Source of the DNA: Pseudoflavonifractor intestinihominis
GTDB taxonomy: Bacteria; Bacillota; Clostridia; Oscillospirales; Oscillospiraceae
DNA: 64,000 nt
Assembly (NCBI RefSeq): GCF_040096055.1
Contig: NZ_JBBMFK010000013.1
Location: 1-64,000 of the forward strand
Reading direction: 5' to 3'
Shown piece by piece: positions 16,441-23,541 of this stretch (within the stretch, counting starts at the first letter, position 1; each line of letters begins with the position of its first letter). Under the pieces are notes generated by a model. That model had not been told where the DNA came from. It was given only the letters and a program-made list of their open reading frames with translations, and ran no database searches. Made by a program: the position numbers and the translations under genes.

Positions 16441-17638
16441 CTTCACCCCCACGAGCATTTGAACGCGCCCAGACACGAGCAATCATTTCACGGTCACTCT
16501 CTTCTGAGGGTGTGTAAGGTACCCGGAGTCCTCCTATTGAGGTGGAACTGGAGACCGCTTTCAACCTCTCTACATATTCTTTATCAGTTCCAAGTTCTTC
16601 GTCCGTCTTTGGCACGAAGATTACCGTCTCATCCGGCGGGTTAAAGGAATCTGGTCCGACTTCCACAGTCATACCCAGCCCAGGTAATTCTACGGTTTCC
16701 GGTTGTGCCGGCGCTGCATCAGACCACTTAAAGCGGAATTGAAATTTCGATACCGCCATAGCAAACTCTCGCATGTCTTTTTTCATGGAGGGATAAAGAT
16801 TCACAAACTTCTGGACAGTTTCTATATCGTCCAGGAATTCCGCGCAGCGGTATGGCGCAAAGGATCCAAATGGAGACAGTCTGACCGTGTCGCCAATTTC
16901 AACAACGCCTTCCGCCTGATATACTCCTCGATACTTCACAAGACGATCATAATAAAGATACTGATCTGGATCATAGCGATCCTCCATTTCCAGTACAGAG
17001 GCCAGCCTGTTGAACTCGGATATTTCGCTTTCAGAGAGTTCATTGGTCAGTGCTGCCTGAAACAACTCATTTTCGCGTTTAACCATTTCGAGATAAGAAT
17101 CGCACAGTTCCTTTATCTTGCTGAAATGACAAAGCTGCGCTGTTCCAATTCTCAATCCCTGCATGGCAGCACCTTCGTGGAATGTCCCTGGTACTTCTTT
17201 ATCCATTTGCCGAAGCAATTCCAACAACCTTTGATATACACTGCGGTAATTGTACTGAACCGGAAGAACATCATGGTTGTGTATTTGATCACCCAAGATG
17301 GCTTTGAGGAGCCTGTGCTCGGCCAGGCGTGGGCCGTAGCGAAGCTTCTCCAATTCCTTCTCAAATTCAGAGCGAAGTTTGAAGTAGGGGTATTTCGTCA
17401 TCCATGAACTGATTTCTCGTCCATCGAGCTGCATCAGGGCCTCAATCGGCAGCCCGAGAGATTTCGCTGCCCTGGCCAAAGTTTTCTTTTGAAGTTTTCC
17501 ATGCTTTTCAATGGGGTTTGGTGAAAAATCATTCTCGTCGTCCGGTGAGGCGTATCCAACGCAATGAGCGTAATCGATATACAACCAATGAAATAAATCC
17601 CGGACAAAATCTTCGATATCGGTTGCTGTCGGTTTCAT
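16430..17638 (-). CDS. conserved hypothetical protein, 402 aa
   Basis: ATG 17638 has AGGGGGG upstream. Mostly helical and acidic. An N-terminal domain (MKPTATDIEDFVRDLFHWLY) is followed by a segment resembling an HTH (KKTLARAAKSLGLPIEALMQ). A long middle region has a Glu/Tyr-rich stretch (EMEDRYDPDQYLYYDRLVKY), and a beta-rich C-terminal section holds VELPGLGMTVEVGPDSFNPP. No catalytic motif or membrane helix identified. It is coupled to the small HTH gene downstream. The function cannot be assigned from sequence alone. Confidence 0.7.
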   Translation of the reverse strand: MKPTATDIEDFVRDLFHWLYIDYAHCVGYASPDDENDFSPNPIEKHGKLQKKTLARAAKSLGLPIEALMQLDGREISSWMTKYPYFKLRSEFEKELEKLRYGPRLAEHRLLKAILGDQIHNHDVLPVQYNYRSVYQRLLELLRQMDKEVPGTFHEGAAMQGLRIGTAQLCHFSKIKELCDSYLEMVKRENELFQAALTNELSESEISEFNRLASVLEMEDRYDPDQYLYYDRLVKYRGVYQAEGVVEIGDTVRLSPFGSFAPYRCAEFLDDIETVQKFVNLYPSMKKDMREFAMAVSKFQFRFKWSDAAPAQPETVELPGLGMTVEVGPDSFNPPDETVIFVPKTDEELGTDKEYVERLKAVSSSTSIGGLRVPYTPSEESDREMIARVWARSNARGGEDDE

Positions 17639-17743
17639 GTCTATCCCCCCTTGCTTTTGTACTACCATCATAACGGACAGAGGACAAGTTGTGTAGGACT
17701 ATTTTTGTCGCATGCAATGTGCAATCCCAGTAAACAAAGCAAT

Positions 17744-17776
17744 CGCTCCCTCCGAGCAAAGGAGGGAGCGGTTTTT
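17744..17776. terminator. hairpin terminator downstream of the TA-like pair
   Basis: CGCTCCCTCC (17744-17753) pairs perfectly with GGAGGGAGCG (17761-17770). The plus strand continues GTTTTTA. On the minus strand the tail is less T-rich, but it lies directly after the antitoxin stop codon. Confidence 0.7.
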
Positions 17777-18419
17777 ATACGACCTTTTCGAGAATATCTT
17801 CTATGTCGCAGCACAGAATTCTGGCAAGCATTACAAGGTATTCGACTTGTGCTTTATTGATGTTTTTCTGGCGCTGTTCGTATTGCTGGATTGTCCGGAT
17901 GGGCACTCCGGACGCATCGGCCAACTCTTTCTGGGTGAGCTTCACCTTCTGCCGGCGCAGCTTTAGGTTGGTATCCGGTTTCGCAACCCGGTATAACTCG
18001 TTCATCCGATCACAGAATTGGCGAATGTCCATCTCATGGTAGGGATGATAAAATGCGGACACTTGCCGAATGGGAATATAGGCATTGATCTCCTCAAAGG
18101 AAAGTCCTGTCTCCCATTGATAATAGGCCAGGGCCCAGCCAGTCCAGTATTCAACGCTGCGGTCAACCGGATAGTTTGGTTTGACCCGCTTTCTGCTGAT
18201 GCCGGATTGCTCCAGAACATCATAGGCAAGCTCTACTCCGGACTGACCAACGATGACTGTGAAGTCACCACGGCCAAATCGATCTGCGATACCGGAGGCC
18301 AAAAAGAGGTCATAAAACGTCTCCAGACTGTATCCCAGGTCATGCACCGCAAAGTCCAGCATACGCCCGAGGGCAGTGCGCGCCTTCTCCAGATAAACAT
18401 TATCGTAAGCGTTCATCAT
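17775..18419 (-). CDS. two-domain antitoxin-like protein: DUF3791-like N-terminus and XRE HTH
   Basis: 214 residues, overlapping the DUF3990 gene by 20 bases. The N-terminal 75 residues (KARTALGRMLDFAVHDLGYS, FTVIVGQSGVELAYDVLEQS) resemble the small DUF3791 proteins usually paired with DUF3990. The middle holds a Trp-rich segment. The C-terminal 70 residues form a clear XRE HTH (LKLRRQKVKLTQKELADASG, VPIRTIQQYEQRQKNINKAQ). The inference is an antitoxin that neutralises the upstream protein and represses the operon through the palindrome in its promoter. Confidence 0.8.
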   Translation of the reverse strand: MMNAYDNVYLEKARTALGRMLDFAVHDLGYSLETFYDLFLASGIADRFGRGDFTVIVGQSGVELAYDVLEQSGISRKRVKPNYPVDRSVEYWTGWALAYYQWETGLSFEEINAYIPIRQVSAFYHPYHEMDIRQFCDRMNELYRVAKPDTNLKLRRQKVKLTQKELADASGVPIRTIQQYEQRQKNINKAQVEYLVMLARILCCDIEDILEKVV

Positions 18420-19077
18420 CGGGCTTCATCTCCTCGTCCAAAATCTGCGTGATATACAGATCGCCACGCTGCCGCTTGTTGCGTTCAACGCTGAAGTACT
18501 CGCGTCGGGCTGACCGATCTCGCAGCATCTTTTTTGCGTACCATTCATCATGATCAGCCACTTCATAACCAAGGAATTGAATCCGATCAAATGCCTGTTT
18601 GCTCTTCAAAACGAATTGCTGACCCAGTTTTCCCAGATGCATCGCATTGTTGAGCTGCCGATAGGAGATCGTACCGTTGATAAAGTCCTGGGCAAAGGAA
18701 AAATAACTGTCATCGGCACGATATCCGATGATGGCATCCTGTGACTGATAATCTACGCGAAAAGTATTCAGGATATATTCTTTGGCCTCCAGCGCCAGTC
18801 CGGAGGGCACGTCAAACTCACGGTTTTCCAAAAGAACAGCGAGCCAGTGGAGGATATTGAAAGAAGGTCCGTTCAGATCCAAAATTTTGAGACCTTCACA
18901 GTCCAGCTCATAGCGGTTGGCATACCCGTTCCGATTCTGAGCCACGCCCCATTCTTTTGCCATTTCCAGACTGTCGGTACAGTAAAACCCCAGGCCATAG
19001 TCATTATATACTTTACCATAACCAAATTGGGGCTTCTCTATGATGCTGGGGGATCCATGAAATAACTGACGGATCAT
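18400..19077 (-). CDS. DUF3990 ADP-ribosyltransferase-fold toxin candidate
   Basis: 225 residues with GAGGAGGT six bases before the ATG. The start LFHGSPSIIEKPQFGYGKVY and NDYGLGFYCTDSLEMAKEWG match the DUF3990 pattern: an H-G-S strand, then G-K-x-x-x-D-Y-G-x-G-F-Y-x-T. This is related to ART-fold enzymes that use NAD. Later blocks (YELDCEGLKILDLNG, DAIIGYRADDSYFSFAQDFI) also fit. DUF3990 proteins normally sit in toxin-antitoxin pairs with DUF3791. The modified substrate is unknown. It is the first gene of an operon under a palindrome-controlled promoter, divergent from a NYN nuclease gene. Confidence 0.85.
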   Translation of the reverse strand: MIRQLFHGSPSIIEKPQFGYGKVYNDYGLGFYCTDSLEMAKEWGVAQNRNGYANRYELDCEGLKILDLNGPSFNILHWLAVLLENREFDVPSGLALEAKEYILNTFRVDYQSQDAIIGYRADDSYFSFAQDFINGTISYRQLNNAMHLGKLGQQFVLKSKQAFDRIQFLGYEVADHDEWYAKKMLRDRSARREYFSVERNKRQRGDLYITQILDEEMKPDDERLR

Positions 19078-19097
19078 ACTGCCACCTCCTCAAAAGA

Positions 19098-19126
19098 ATT
19101 ATACTCCTTTAGGAGTATAAAGTCAA
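19098..19126 (-). promoter_or_regulatory. TA-operon promoter with embedded palindromic operator
   Basis: Minus strand TTGACT, 17-base spacer, TATAAT. The spacer and the -10 contain a perfect palindrome at 19099-19120: TTATACTCCT and AGGAGTATAA around TT. Occupancy would block RNA polymerase, as expected for antitoxin autoregulation. Confidence 0.88.
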
Positions 19127-19151
19127 CTCGGTTGGATAACGGGGTGAACAG

Positions 19152-19180
19152 TTGTCTTTCTATTGCCATTCCCGTATAAT
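19152..19180 (+). promoter_or_regulatory. promoter of the NYN-domain gene
   Basis: TTGTCT (19152-19157), 17-base spacer, TATAAT (19175-19180). It fires away from the TA promoter; the two -35 elements are about 26 bases apart. Confidence 0.75.
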
Positions 19181-19222
19181 AAACTAAAAAGGACAATCAA
19201 TGCGAAAGGGGGACAATGGCTT

Positions 19223-20635
19223 GTGAAAGAGGAGCAGCTGATTGCCGAAGTGTTGTATGGCGAGGAAACTGCAGATCGTTCCCGATATGCGTTATATGAG
19301 AATGGTACCTATATGGTGATCTCCAAGTTCGCATATCTCATCGGTGTTCCGTTCCATATCTTTGAAAATGAGCATGAGCCCCCGAAGATGGAGTGGTATG
19401 AGGCGCTTGAAAAAGATAAGAATGCCCGGATCATTCGGAACCTCTGTATGCTGCGGACAGCATTCGAGCGCAACTACCGGAACATCTTTCAGGCTATGCG
19501 GTATGATTTGAAGGGCATTGCCAGTATGCCGGAGTATATTCCGAGAGAATGTATCGATCAGCTGTCGGCAGATGGCCTTTCCATCTATCGAGCCAATGCC
19601 CAGCCGATTCAGTACATTATAGATATCAACAACCATATCGCAAACCGGATCAACAACTGCAAGAATCTTTTCCCCATCTGGTTGAATTGGTCTTACATCC
19701 GCCAACTGTTTATCATGCCAGGCGGTACAACGGAGAAAGGCGCCAAAGGCGCTGCCGCTGACTATTATGCCCATAAAGAGATCTATCCCTATCAAGTTTA
19801 CATGAACTGGTCAGCTCCATCCGATGTGGGTAACATCCTATATAACGATAAGAAATTCGTCCGGCTCCTCTATGAGCACCATGAGGACTACTTCACGGAC
19901 ATGAGCAAGGTCACAGATGCAGGGCTCATAGCCAAAAACGGAATCTATGACTTCCTGGAGCGAAGCAATCGGACAGCAATCGTCGTGGACTGTGAGAACG
20001 CAGACCCCTATAAACTTTATGCCACCCTGAACAATCTGGATCAGGCTGCACTTCTTGGGAAGATCAGCAAAATCATCCTCTATGATGATGTCCACACCAC
20101 CACTGCCTGGAAGATTCTTGAGAAATTCACCCAGATCCCGATCGAGCACAATATGATCGAGCGCATCAAGGAGAACAAATCTCTGGTGGATATTCGCCTT
20201 ACCACTGGAACTTGCCGGGAATTCTTTCAGAACGACACAGATTCCTTTATTTTGGCCTCCAGCGACTCGGACTACTGGGGCCTGATCTCGGCCATGCCAG
20301 AGGCGCATTTCCTGGTCCTTGTGGAGTCGGACAAGTGTGGGCCGGATATCAAGCGAGCAATGATCGATGCGGGCATTACCTATTGCTATATGGACGACTT
20401 CTGCACCGGAAACAGCGACGAGATTCGCATTCAGGCGGTTTTGAATGAGGTCAGAAAGAGCTTGGACGAAGCAGTCCATTTCAATATCCAGGAATTGTTT
20501 CAAGAGGCCATCCGCCGCACCAGGGCCGAGCTCTCTACCGGTGAGCAGGCGCAGTTTTACGATCGCTACCTTAGACCCATGCGGCTGAATGTGGACAAAG
20601 AGGGGAATGTGGAAGTCCTGCTGGGGCCACTCTGA
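19223..20635 (+). CDS. NYN-domain (PIN-like) nuclease, 470 aa
   Basis: GTG 19223 is chosen; AAGGGGG lies about nine bases upstream and the promoter at 19152-19180 fits. The N-terminal 250 residues are helical with no recognised family. The C-terminal part has a NYN/PIN-like fold: TAIVVDCENADPYKLYATLN carries the first acidic residues, IILYDDVHTTTAWKILEKF follows, and FILASSDSDYWGLISAMPEA holds the paired Asp that with others binds metal. NYN domains are RNases or nucleases in several defence and RNA-turnover proteins. Located back to back with the ART-type toxin pair, so a defence-like role is an inference. Ends before a tandem of hairpins. Confidence 0.82.
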   Translation: MKEEQLIAEVLYGEETADRSRYALYENGTYMVISKFAYLIGVPFHIFENEHEPPKMEWYEALEKDKNARIIRNLCMLRTAFERNYRNIFQAMRYDLKGIASMPEYIPRECIDQLSADGLSIYRANAQPIQYIIDINNHIANRINNCKNLFPIWLNWSYIRQLFIMPGGTTEKGAKGAAADYYAHKEIYPYQVYMNWSAPSDVGNILYNDKKFVRLLYEHHEDYFTDMSKVTDAGLIAKNGIYDFLERSNRTAIVVDCENADPYKLYATLNNLDQAALLGKISKIILYDDVHTTTAWKILEKFTQIPIEHNMIERIKENKSLVDIRLTTGTCREFFQNDTDSFILASSDSDYWGLISAMPEAHFLVLVESDKCGPDIKRAMIDAGITYCYMDDFCTGNSDEIRIQAVLNEVRKSLDEAVHFNIQELFQEAIRRTRAELSTGEQAQFYDRYLRPMRLNVDKEGNVEVLLGPL

Positions 20636-20654
20636 GGAAATAAATAAGGTGGAG

Positions 20655-20688
20655 AACGGGACAGTTAATAAAAGCTGGCTGTCCCGTT
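20655..20688 (+). other. hairpin after the NYN gene
   Basis: AACGGGACAG (20655-20664) pairs perfectly with CTGTCCCGTT (20679-20688). No T-run follows; it may stabilise the 3' end of the mRNA. Confidence 0.65.
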
Positions 20689-20748
20689 CCTATAAGCTCT
20701 ATGGAAATAATAGGCGGATAGATTGCAAATAACAAATAGCGGGAAGAA

Positions 20749-20782
20749 GGGCGGACTTCAATACGAAGTCCGCCCTCTTTTT
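20749..20782 (+). terminator. intrinsic terminator
   Basis: GGGCGGACTTC (20749-20759) pairs with GAAGTCCGCCC (20765-20775) around a 5-base loop, followed by TCTTTTT. It ends the NYN transcript. Confidence 0.9.
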
Positions 20783-20800
20783 GTGTATCTTCAAATTTAC

Positions 20801-21025
20801 TTAGATTCTCACCCTCAAGCCAATCAGATTATCCGTCTGGATTCCCACCAGGTACCAAGTGCCGGCCATTTCAATGCGAGTAGGCACCCAGCGCCCACCG
20901 ACCATCACATCAAAACACTGGCCGCAATGCAGCCCACCATAGTAGTTGTTAAGATCAAATCGGATATCGATCCGATCCCTCTCATTGTTGTAGACCAGCA
21001 CGCCGCAGCGCTGTTTTATGGGCAT
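20801..21025 (-). CDS. DUF5348 domain protein
   Basis: 74 residues with TAGGAGGG before the ATG. The sequence (GVLVYNNERDRIDIRFDLNN, YYGGLHCGQCFDVMVGGRWV, GTWYLVGIQTDNLIGLRVRI) matches the pattern of DUF5348, a small beta-rich domain common in Firmicutes mobile elements, of unknown function. It is last in a minus-strand run from the ParM operon. Confidence 0.8.
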   Translation of the reverse strand: MPIKQRCGVLVYNNERDRIDIRFDLNNYYGGLHCGQCFDVMVGGRWVPTRIEMAGTWYLVGIQTDNLIGLRVRI

Positions 21026-21037
21026 ATAGTTTCCCTC

Positions 21038-21430
21038 CTAATCTCTTTTGGACATGTGGTTCTCTTCAAACTCCTGTTTGGCAACCCATTCCGGGAGTTC
21101 AAAGATGCGGGCGGAGTGCAGTTCTAAGGCATACAGCTCGCGCTCTCTCTTGGTGTGCAACCACGGGGTATCCGCCTCAACCCAAGCGAGAAGTGCTTGG
21201 TACAGCGCCTCTTCCCCGCTGTTCCGAATGAGCCGGTGCATCGCAGCTTCCCACACCGAAATCTCAATGTCGCCGATCTCGGTCTGTGCACCAAAGCGGT
21301 AGTCACTATGCTTGCGCCCATATGCACCTATGGATGTTTTCGACTGGCCTGTACCATGGAGATATCGAAGATCCTGGAAGGTTGCAGATTCCGGGATATG
21401 TTCGAGGTTATCGATTGTGATGTGCTTCAT
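21038..21430 (-). CDS. hypothetical mobile-element protein, 130 aa
   Basis: ATG 21430 follows GAGGGG at spacing 6. A soluble protein (MKHITIDNLEHIPESATFQD) with a conserved-looking centre (GAQTEIGDIEISVWEAAMHR, EALYQALLAWVEADTPWLH) and a charged C-terminal helix. No family recognised. It sits between parR and a DUF5348 gene, with short gaps, so it is probably cotranscribed with the partition genes. Confidence 0.68.
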   Translation of the reverse strand: MKHITIDNLEHIPESATFQDLRYLHGTGQSKTSIGAYGRKHSDYRFGAQTEIGDIEISVWEAAMHRLIRNSGEEALYQALLAWVEADTPWLHTKRERELYALELHSARIFELPEWVAKQEFEENHMSKRD

Positions 21431-21445
21431 TTTGCGCCCCTCTGG

Positions 21446-21769
21446 TCATGCTTGATTTCGAAATGCGGCCATCATATCACTGAGATCCGGATCGGCCGCA
21501 GGTTCATCCGGCTCAGAGGACGGCGAACAAACGCCAAGGCTGCCTTCTGCCTGCATTTCTAAGATGACCTCCCGAATAATCTTCTTCATGGACTCCTTGT
21601 TGTACTCCTGTTCAGCATCCGGACAGCTGATAAAGTGCAGAATTGCATTCACAACCATATCCGTCATGTTGCGGGGCCTGGCTCGAAGGATCTCCAACAC
21701 CTTCCGGTGCCGGAAATCGAAGTCATTGAATTGGAGAGAGATTCTGGGACGATGATTACTGGCCGCCAT
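21446..21769 (-). CDS. parR: ParR-like centromere-binding protein
   Basis: ATG 21769 lies inside the 3' end of the ParM gene (14-base overlap) with GAGGT eight bases before it, so the two are translationally coupled. The 107-residue product has a ribbon-helix-helix-like start (RPRISLQFNDFDFRHRKVLE, RNMTDMVVNAILHFI) and an acidic, flexible C-terminus (SSEPDEPAADPDLSDMMAAF), the usual layout of ParR/StbB proteins. These bind centromere repeats and cap ParM filaments. Assignment rests on gene order and fold pattern, as ParR proteins diverge strongly. Confidence 0.72.
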   Translation of the reverse strand: MAASNHRPRISLQFNDFDFRHRKVLEILRARPRNMTDMVVNAILHFISCPDAEQEYNKESMKKIIREVILEMQAEGSLGVCSPSSEPDEPAADPDLSDMMAAFRNQA

Positions 21770-22685
21770 GTGCTGCCACCTCACTCTTATAGAGAAGATC
21801 ATAGCCGACGGCATTGGCATGGATGTCCTCGATAAAGATCGGGAACCCGACCTTATCACTGCGTTCAATGATTTGACGAAGCAGCAGAGAACCGCCGCCG
21901 GCGAAGACGCATTTGCTGACCTTCAGATCGATGCTGCGCTCACCAAGGAAATTGCAGAACTCGGTCAGGAACTGACTGGCCATCTTTCGAATCAGGATCT
22001 GCACCTCTCCCGGCAGAATCGTGGGTTCACCTTTGATGACCTCGTCAATATCGCAGTCTTCCAGATGAAGAGCATACTGGGAATTACACTGGCTGAAGAT
22101 GCTGTTGTAGAGCGTAATCACACCCTGCTCAAAACTTTCGACCACAGCCAGGTCCGGCTTGCCATACCTCAGTTTCAGGACATCGACGGTATAGCCGCCG
22201 ATATCGATGATATAGGAGGAGGCGTGTTTTTTAAGTTCACCGAACCTCGTAACTGCGGCCGCCAGAGCCTGGGTATAACTCACTACCTTTCCGATCCGGA
22301 TGGAGTAGTAGCGGCCATTGTACTCGAAATCTACCACTTCGCGTTTTCTCAGGAAGTACTGTTCGAACCGCGCGTGAAGCTGGCCATAATGTGCGGGCGG
22401 CAGCCCGATCAGGAGCGTGACATCTACCGTATCATCGGGTTCCTTGATGCCGGCATACTCCAGCTCTTTGGCAATGGCGAACAGTGTAAGCACAAAGAAC
22501 CGGTCATCCTCAGTCTTGTCCCGTAAATAAGAGATGCGCTTTTCCGTCAAGGAATAGTATTTTCCGTCCCAAAAAATACAGTCCGTTTTGATTCCGGGCT
22601 GGTTTTCGGATTCGACCAGTCCGGACGTAAAGAGCAAATGCGGTGTTTTGATGCTCTTGTTGCCGTGATCTACTGAAATAATCAT
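21756..22685 (-). CDS. parM: ParM/StbA-family actin-like partition ATPase
   Basis: 309 residues from ATG 22685 (AGGAGGT upstream); an earlier in-frame Met at 22739 lacks a signal. The phosphate-1 strand (MIISVDHGNKSIKT), the phosphate-2 motif DIGGYTVD (residues 161-168) and the adenosine motif VFAGGGSLLLRQI (about 260-272) are the three actin/Hsp70 signatures in the expected order. ParM polymerises to push sister plasmids apart. Its presence means this element has, or descended from, a plasmid-like replicating state. Coupled to parR; a sigma-region-4-like gene lies just upstream. Confidence 0.85.
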   Translation of the reverse strand: MIISVDHGNKSIKTPHLLFTSGLVESENQPGIKTDCIFWDGKYYSLTEKRISYLRDKTEDDRFFVLTLFAIAKELEYAGIKEPDDTVDVTLLIGLPPAHYGQLHARFEQYFLRKREVVDFEYNGRYYSIRIGKVVSYTQALAAAVTRFGELKKHASSYIIDIGGYTVDVLKLRYGKPDLAVVESFEQGVITLYNSIFSQCNSQYALHLEDCDIDEVIKGEPTILPGEVQILIRKMASQFLTEFCNFLGERSIDLKVSKCVFAGGGSLLLRQIIERSDKVGFPIFIEDIHANAVGYDLLYKSEVAAHGGQ

Positions 22686-22761
22686 ACGATGACCTCCTGC
22701 TGATTGAACTCTATTTCTATTTACGCACATCGTCGTCAAGTAACAACAATGCGAGGAGAGC

Positions 22762-22788
22762 GGGGGACAGCCAGGGACGGCTGCCCCC
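22762..22788. other. G/C-rich hairpin upstream of parM
   Basis: GGGGG-A-CAGCC pairs with GGCTG-CCCCC around AGGGA, with one bulged A. Placed between the sigma-like gene stop and parM. No T-run, so readthrough into parM is likely. Confidence 0.55.
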
Positions 22789-22798
22789 CTGGGATCAA

Positions 22799-23197
22799 TT
22801 AACCTTTGAGGAGAATACGTAAACGCAGAAAACTCTTTTCCACGGAGCGGTAGATCACAGAGGGATCCCTGCCTTCGGCCTTTGCAATCTGCCAGCAGTT
22901 CATATCCTCCAGGAGCATCATGACGCGGCGCCGCTGGATGGGCGTCAACTTGCTGATGGCCTCGTAGAGACGTACAGCCTCATCGCGGCGCACGACCTCA
23001 TCCGATACGGGATCAGGGCCGGTTGCAGCCATGTTGATTAACACATCATCAAGGGGGACGCCGTAGTGATGGTAAGAGATCCGTTTGCGCTGGCGATCTT
23101 CCTCGCGCTGAAGCTCAAGCCACTCTTCATAGACCTCATCACTCACGGGAACCACTTGCTCGACGCCATAGTAATCCTTAATTTTAATCGTTTTCAT
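22799..23197 (-). CDS. sigma-70 region-4-like regulator, 132 aa
   Basis: Start ATG 23197 is chosen (GGAGGA just upstream); the frame is open to 23422 without a signal. The C-terminal half (YEAISKLTPIQRRRVMMLLE, WQIAKAEGRDPSVIYRSVEK) is a sigma-region-4-type HTH as in small phage and plasmid sigma-like regulators. The N-terminal half (MKTIKIKDYYGVEQVVPVSD) resembles small mobile-element regulators of that group. It lacks region 2, so it is not a complete sigma factor. The ribosome binding site is buried in a 19-bp inverted repeat, and two terminators precede it. It lies between a candidate centromere and parM. Confidence 0.75.
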   Translation of the reverse strand: MKTIKIKDYYGVEQVVPVSDEVYEEWLELQREEDRQRKRISYHHYGVPLDDVLINMAATGPDPVSDEVVRRDEAVRLYEAISKLTPIQRRRVMMLLEDMNCWQIAKAEGRDPSVIYRSVEKSFLRLRILLKG

Positions 23198-23200
23198 AAT

Positions 23201-23245
23201 TCCTCCAAGTTGTTCAAATTTTTGGGATTTGAACAACTTGGAGGA
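23201..23245. promoter_or_regulatory. 19-bp perfect inverted repeat sequestering the sigma-like gene's ribosome binding site
   Basis: 23201-23219 and 23227-23245 are perfectly complementary around a 7-base loop. On the minus strand the right part of the stem is AACTTGGAGGA, three bases before the ATG at 23197, so in RNA the stem would hide the GGAGGA. The DNA form could equally be an operator. Confidence 0.85.
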
Positions 23246-23300
23246 GGCCCTCGGGCCCAACAGGTCGTACGCATTGGCCATGCTCCCCAATTTGGGCAGC

Positions 23301-23337
23301 AAAAAAGCCGAGTTGCTGCTTTGTGCAGCGACTCGGC
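23301..23337 (-). terminator. intrinsic terminator, second of two
   Basis: On the minus strand AGCCGAG-TCGCTGC pairs with GCAGCAA-CTCGGCT (one wobble), followed by six T (complement of 23301-23306). It lies in the leader of the sigma-like gene. Confidence 0.8.
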
Positions 23338-23368
23338 TCATGCTCCCGTATTGGCTGGTGAGAGTATG

Positions 23369-23400
23369 AAAAAAGGGCTCTTGGATGACTCCAAGAACCC
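23369..23400 (-). terminator. intrinsic terminator, first of two
   Basis: On the minus strand GGGTTCTTGGAG pairs with TCCAAGAGCCC, followed by six T. It lies 30 bases before the second terminator and about 140 bases downstream of the 181-residue gene. Confidence 0.8.
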
Positions 23401-23460
23401 GAATGCTCTCCAGCATAGTCAATTATACCTGGTTAAAATGTCACCTTCAATGCCAGCTGC

Positions 23461-23541
23461 CTGCCAATTTCACCTCCATTTTACTGCCATTTGTTCTCCC
23501 ATTTGACTCCCACATTCTCTCCCATTTCACCTCCCACTTCA
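23461..23541. repeat. seven tandem degenerate 10-13 bp repeats, candidate parC centromere
   Basis: Repeats start at 23461, 23474, 23484, 23496, 23507, 23519 and 23531. The shared core is CTCCCATTT, with variants CTGCCAATTT, CTCCATTTT, CTGCCATTT, CTCCCACATT and CTCCCACTT. The spacing averages 11.7 bases, close to one helical turn, like the direct repeats bound by ParR in type II partition loci. They lie about 780 bases upstream of parM, with the sigma-like gene between. Confidence 0.75.

Noticed and set aside
22799..23197. Full sigma factor
   Set aside because: Only a region-4-type HTH is present; region 2, needed for promoter melting and core binding, is absent.
23200..23540. T-box leader for the sigma-like gene
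   Set aside because: Two terminators are present, but no T-box sequence and no specifier loop, and the gene is not linked to aminoacylation.
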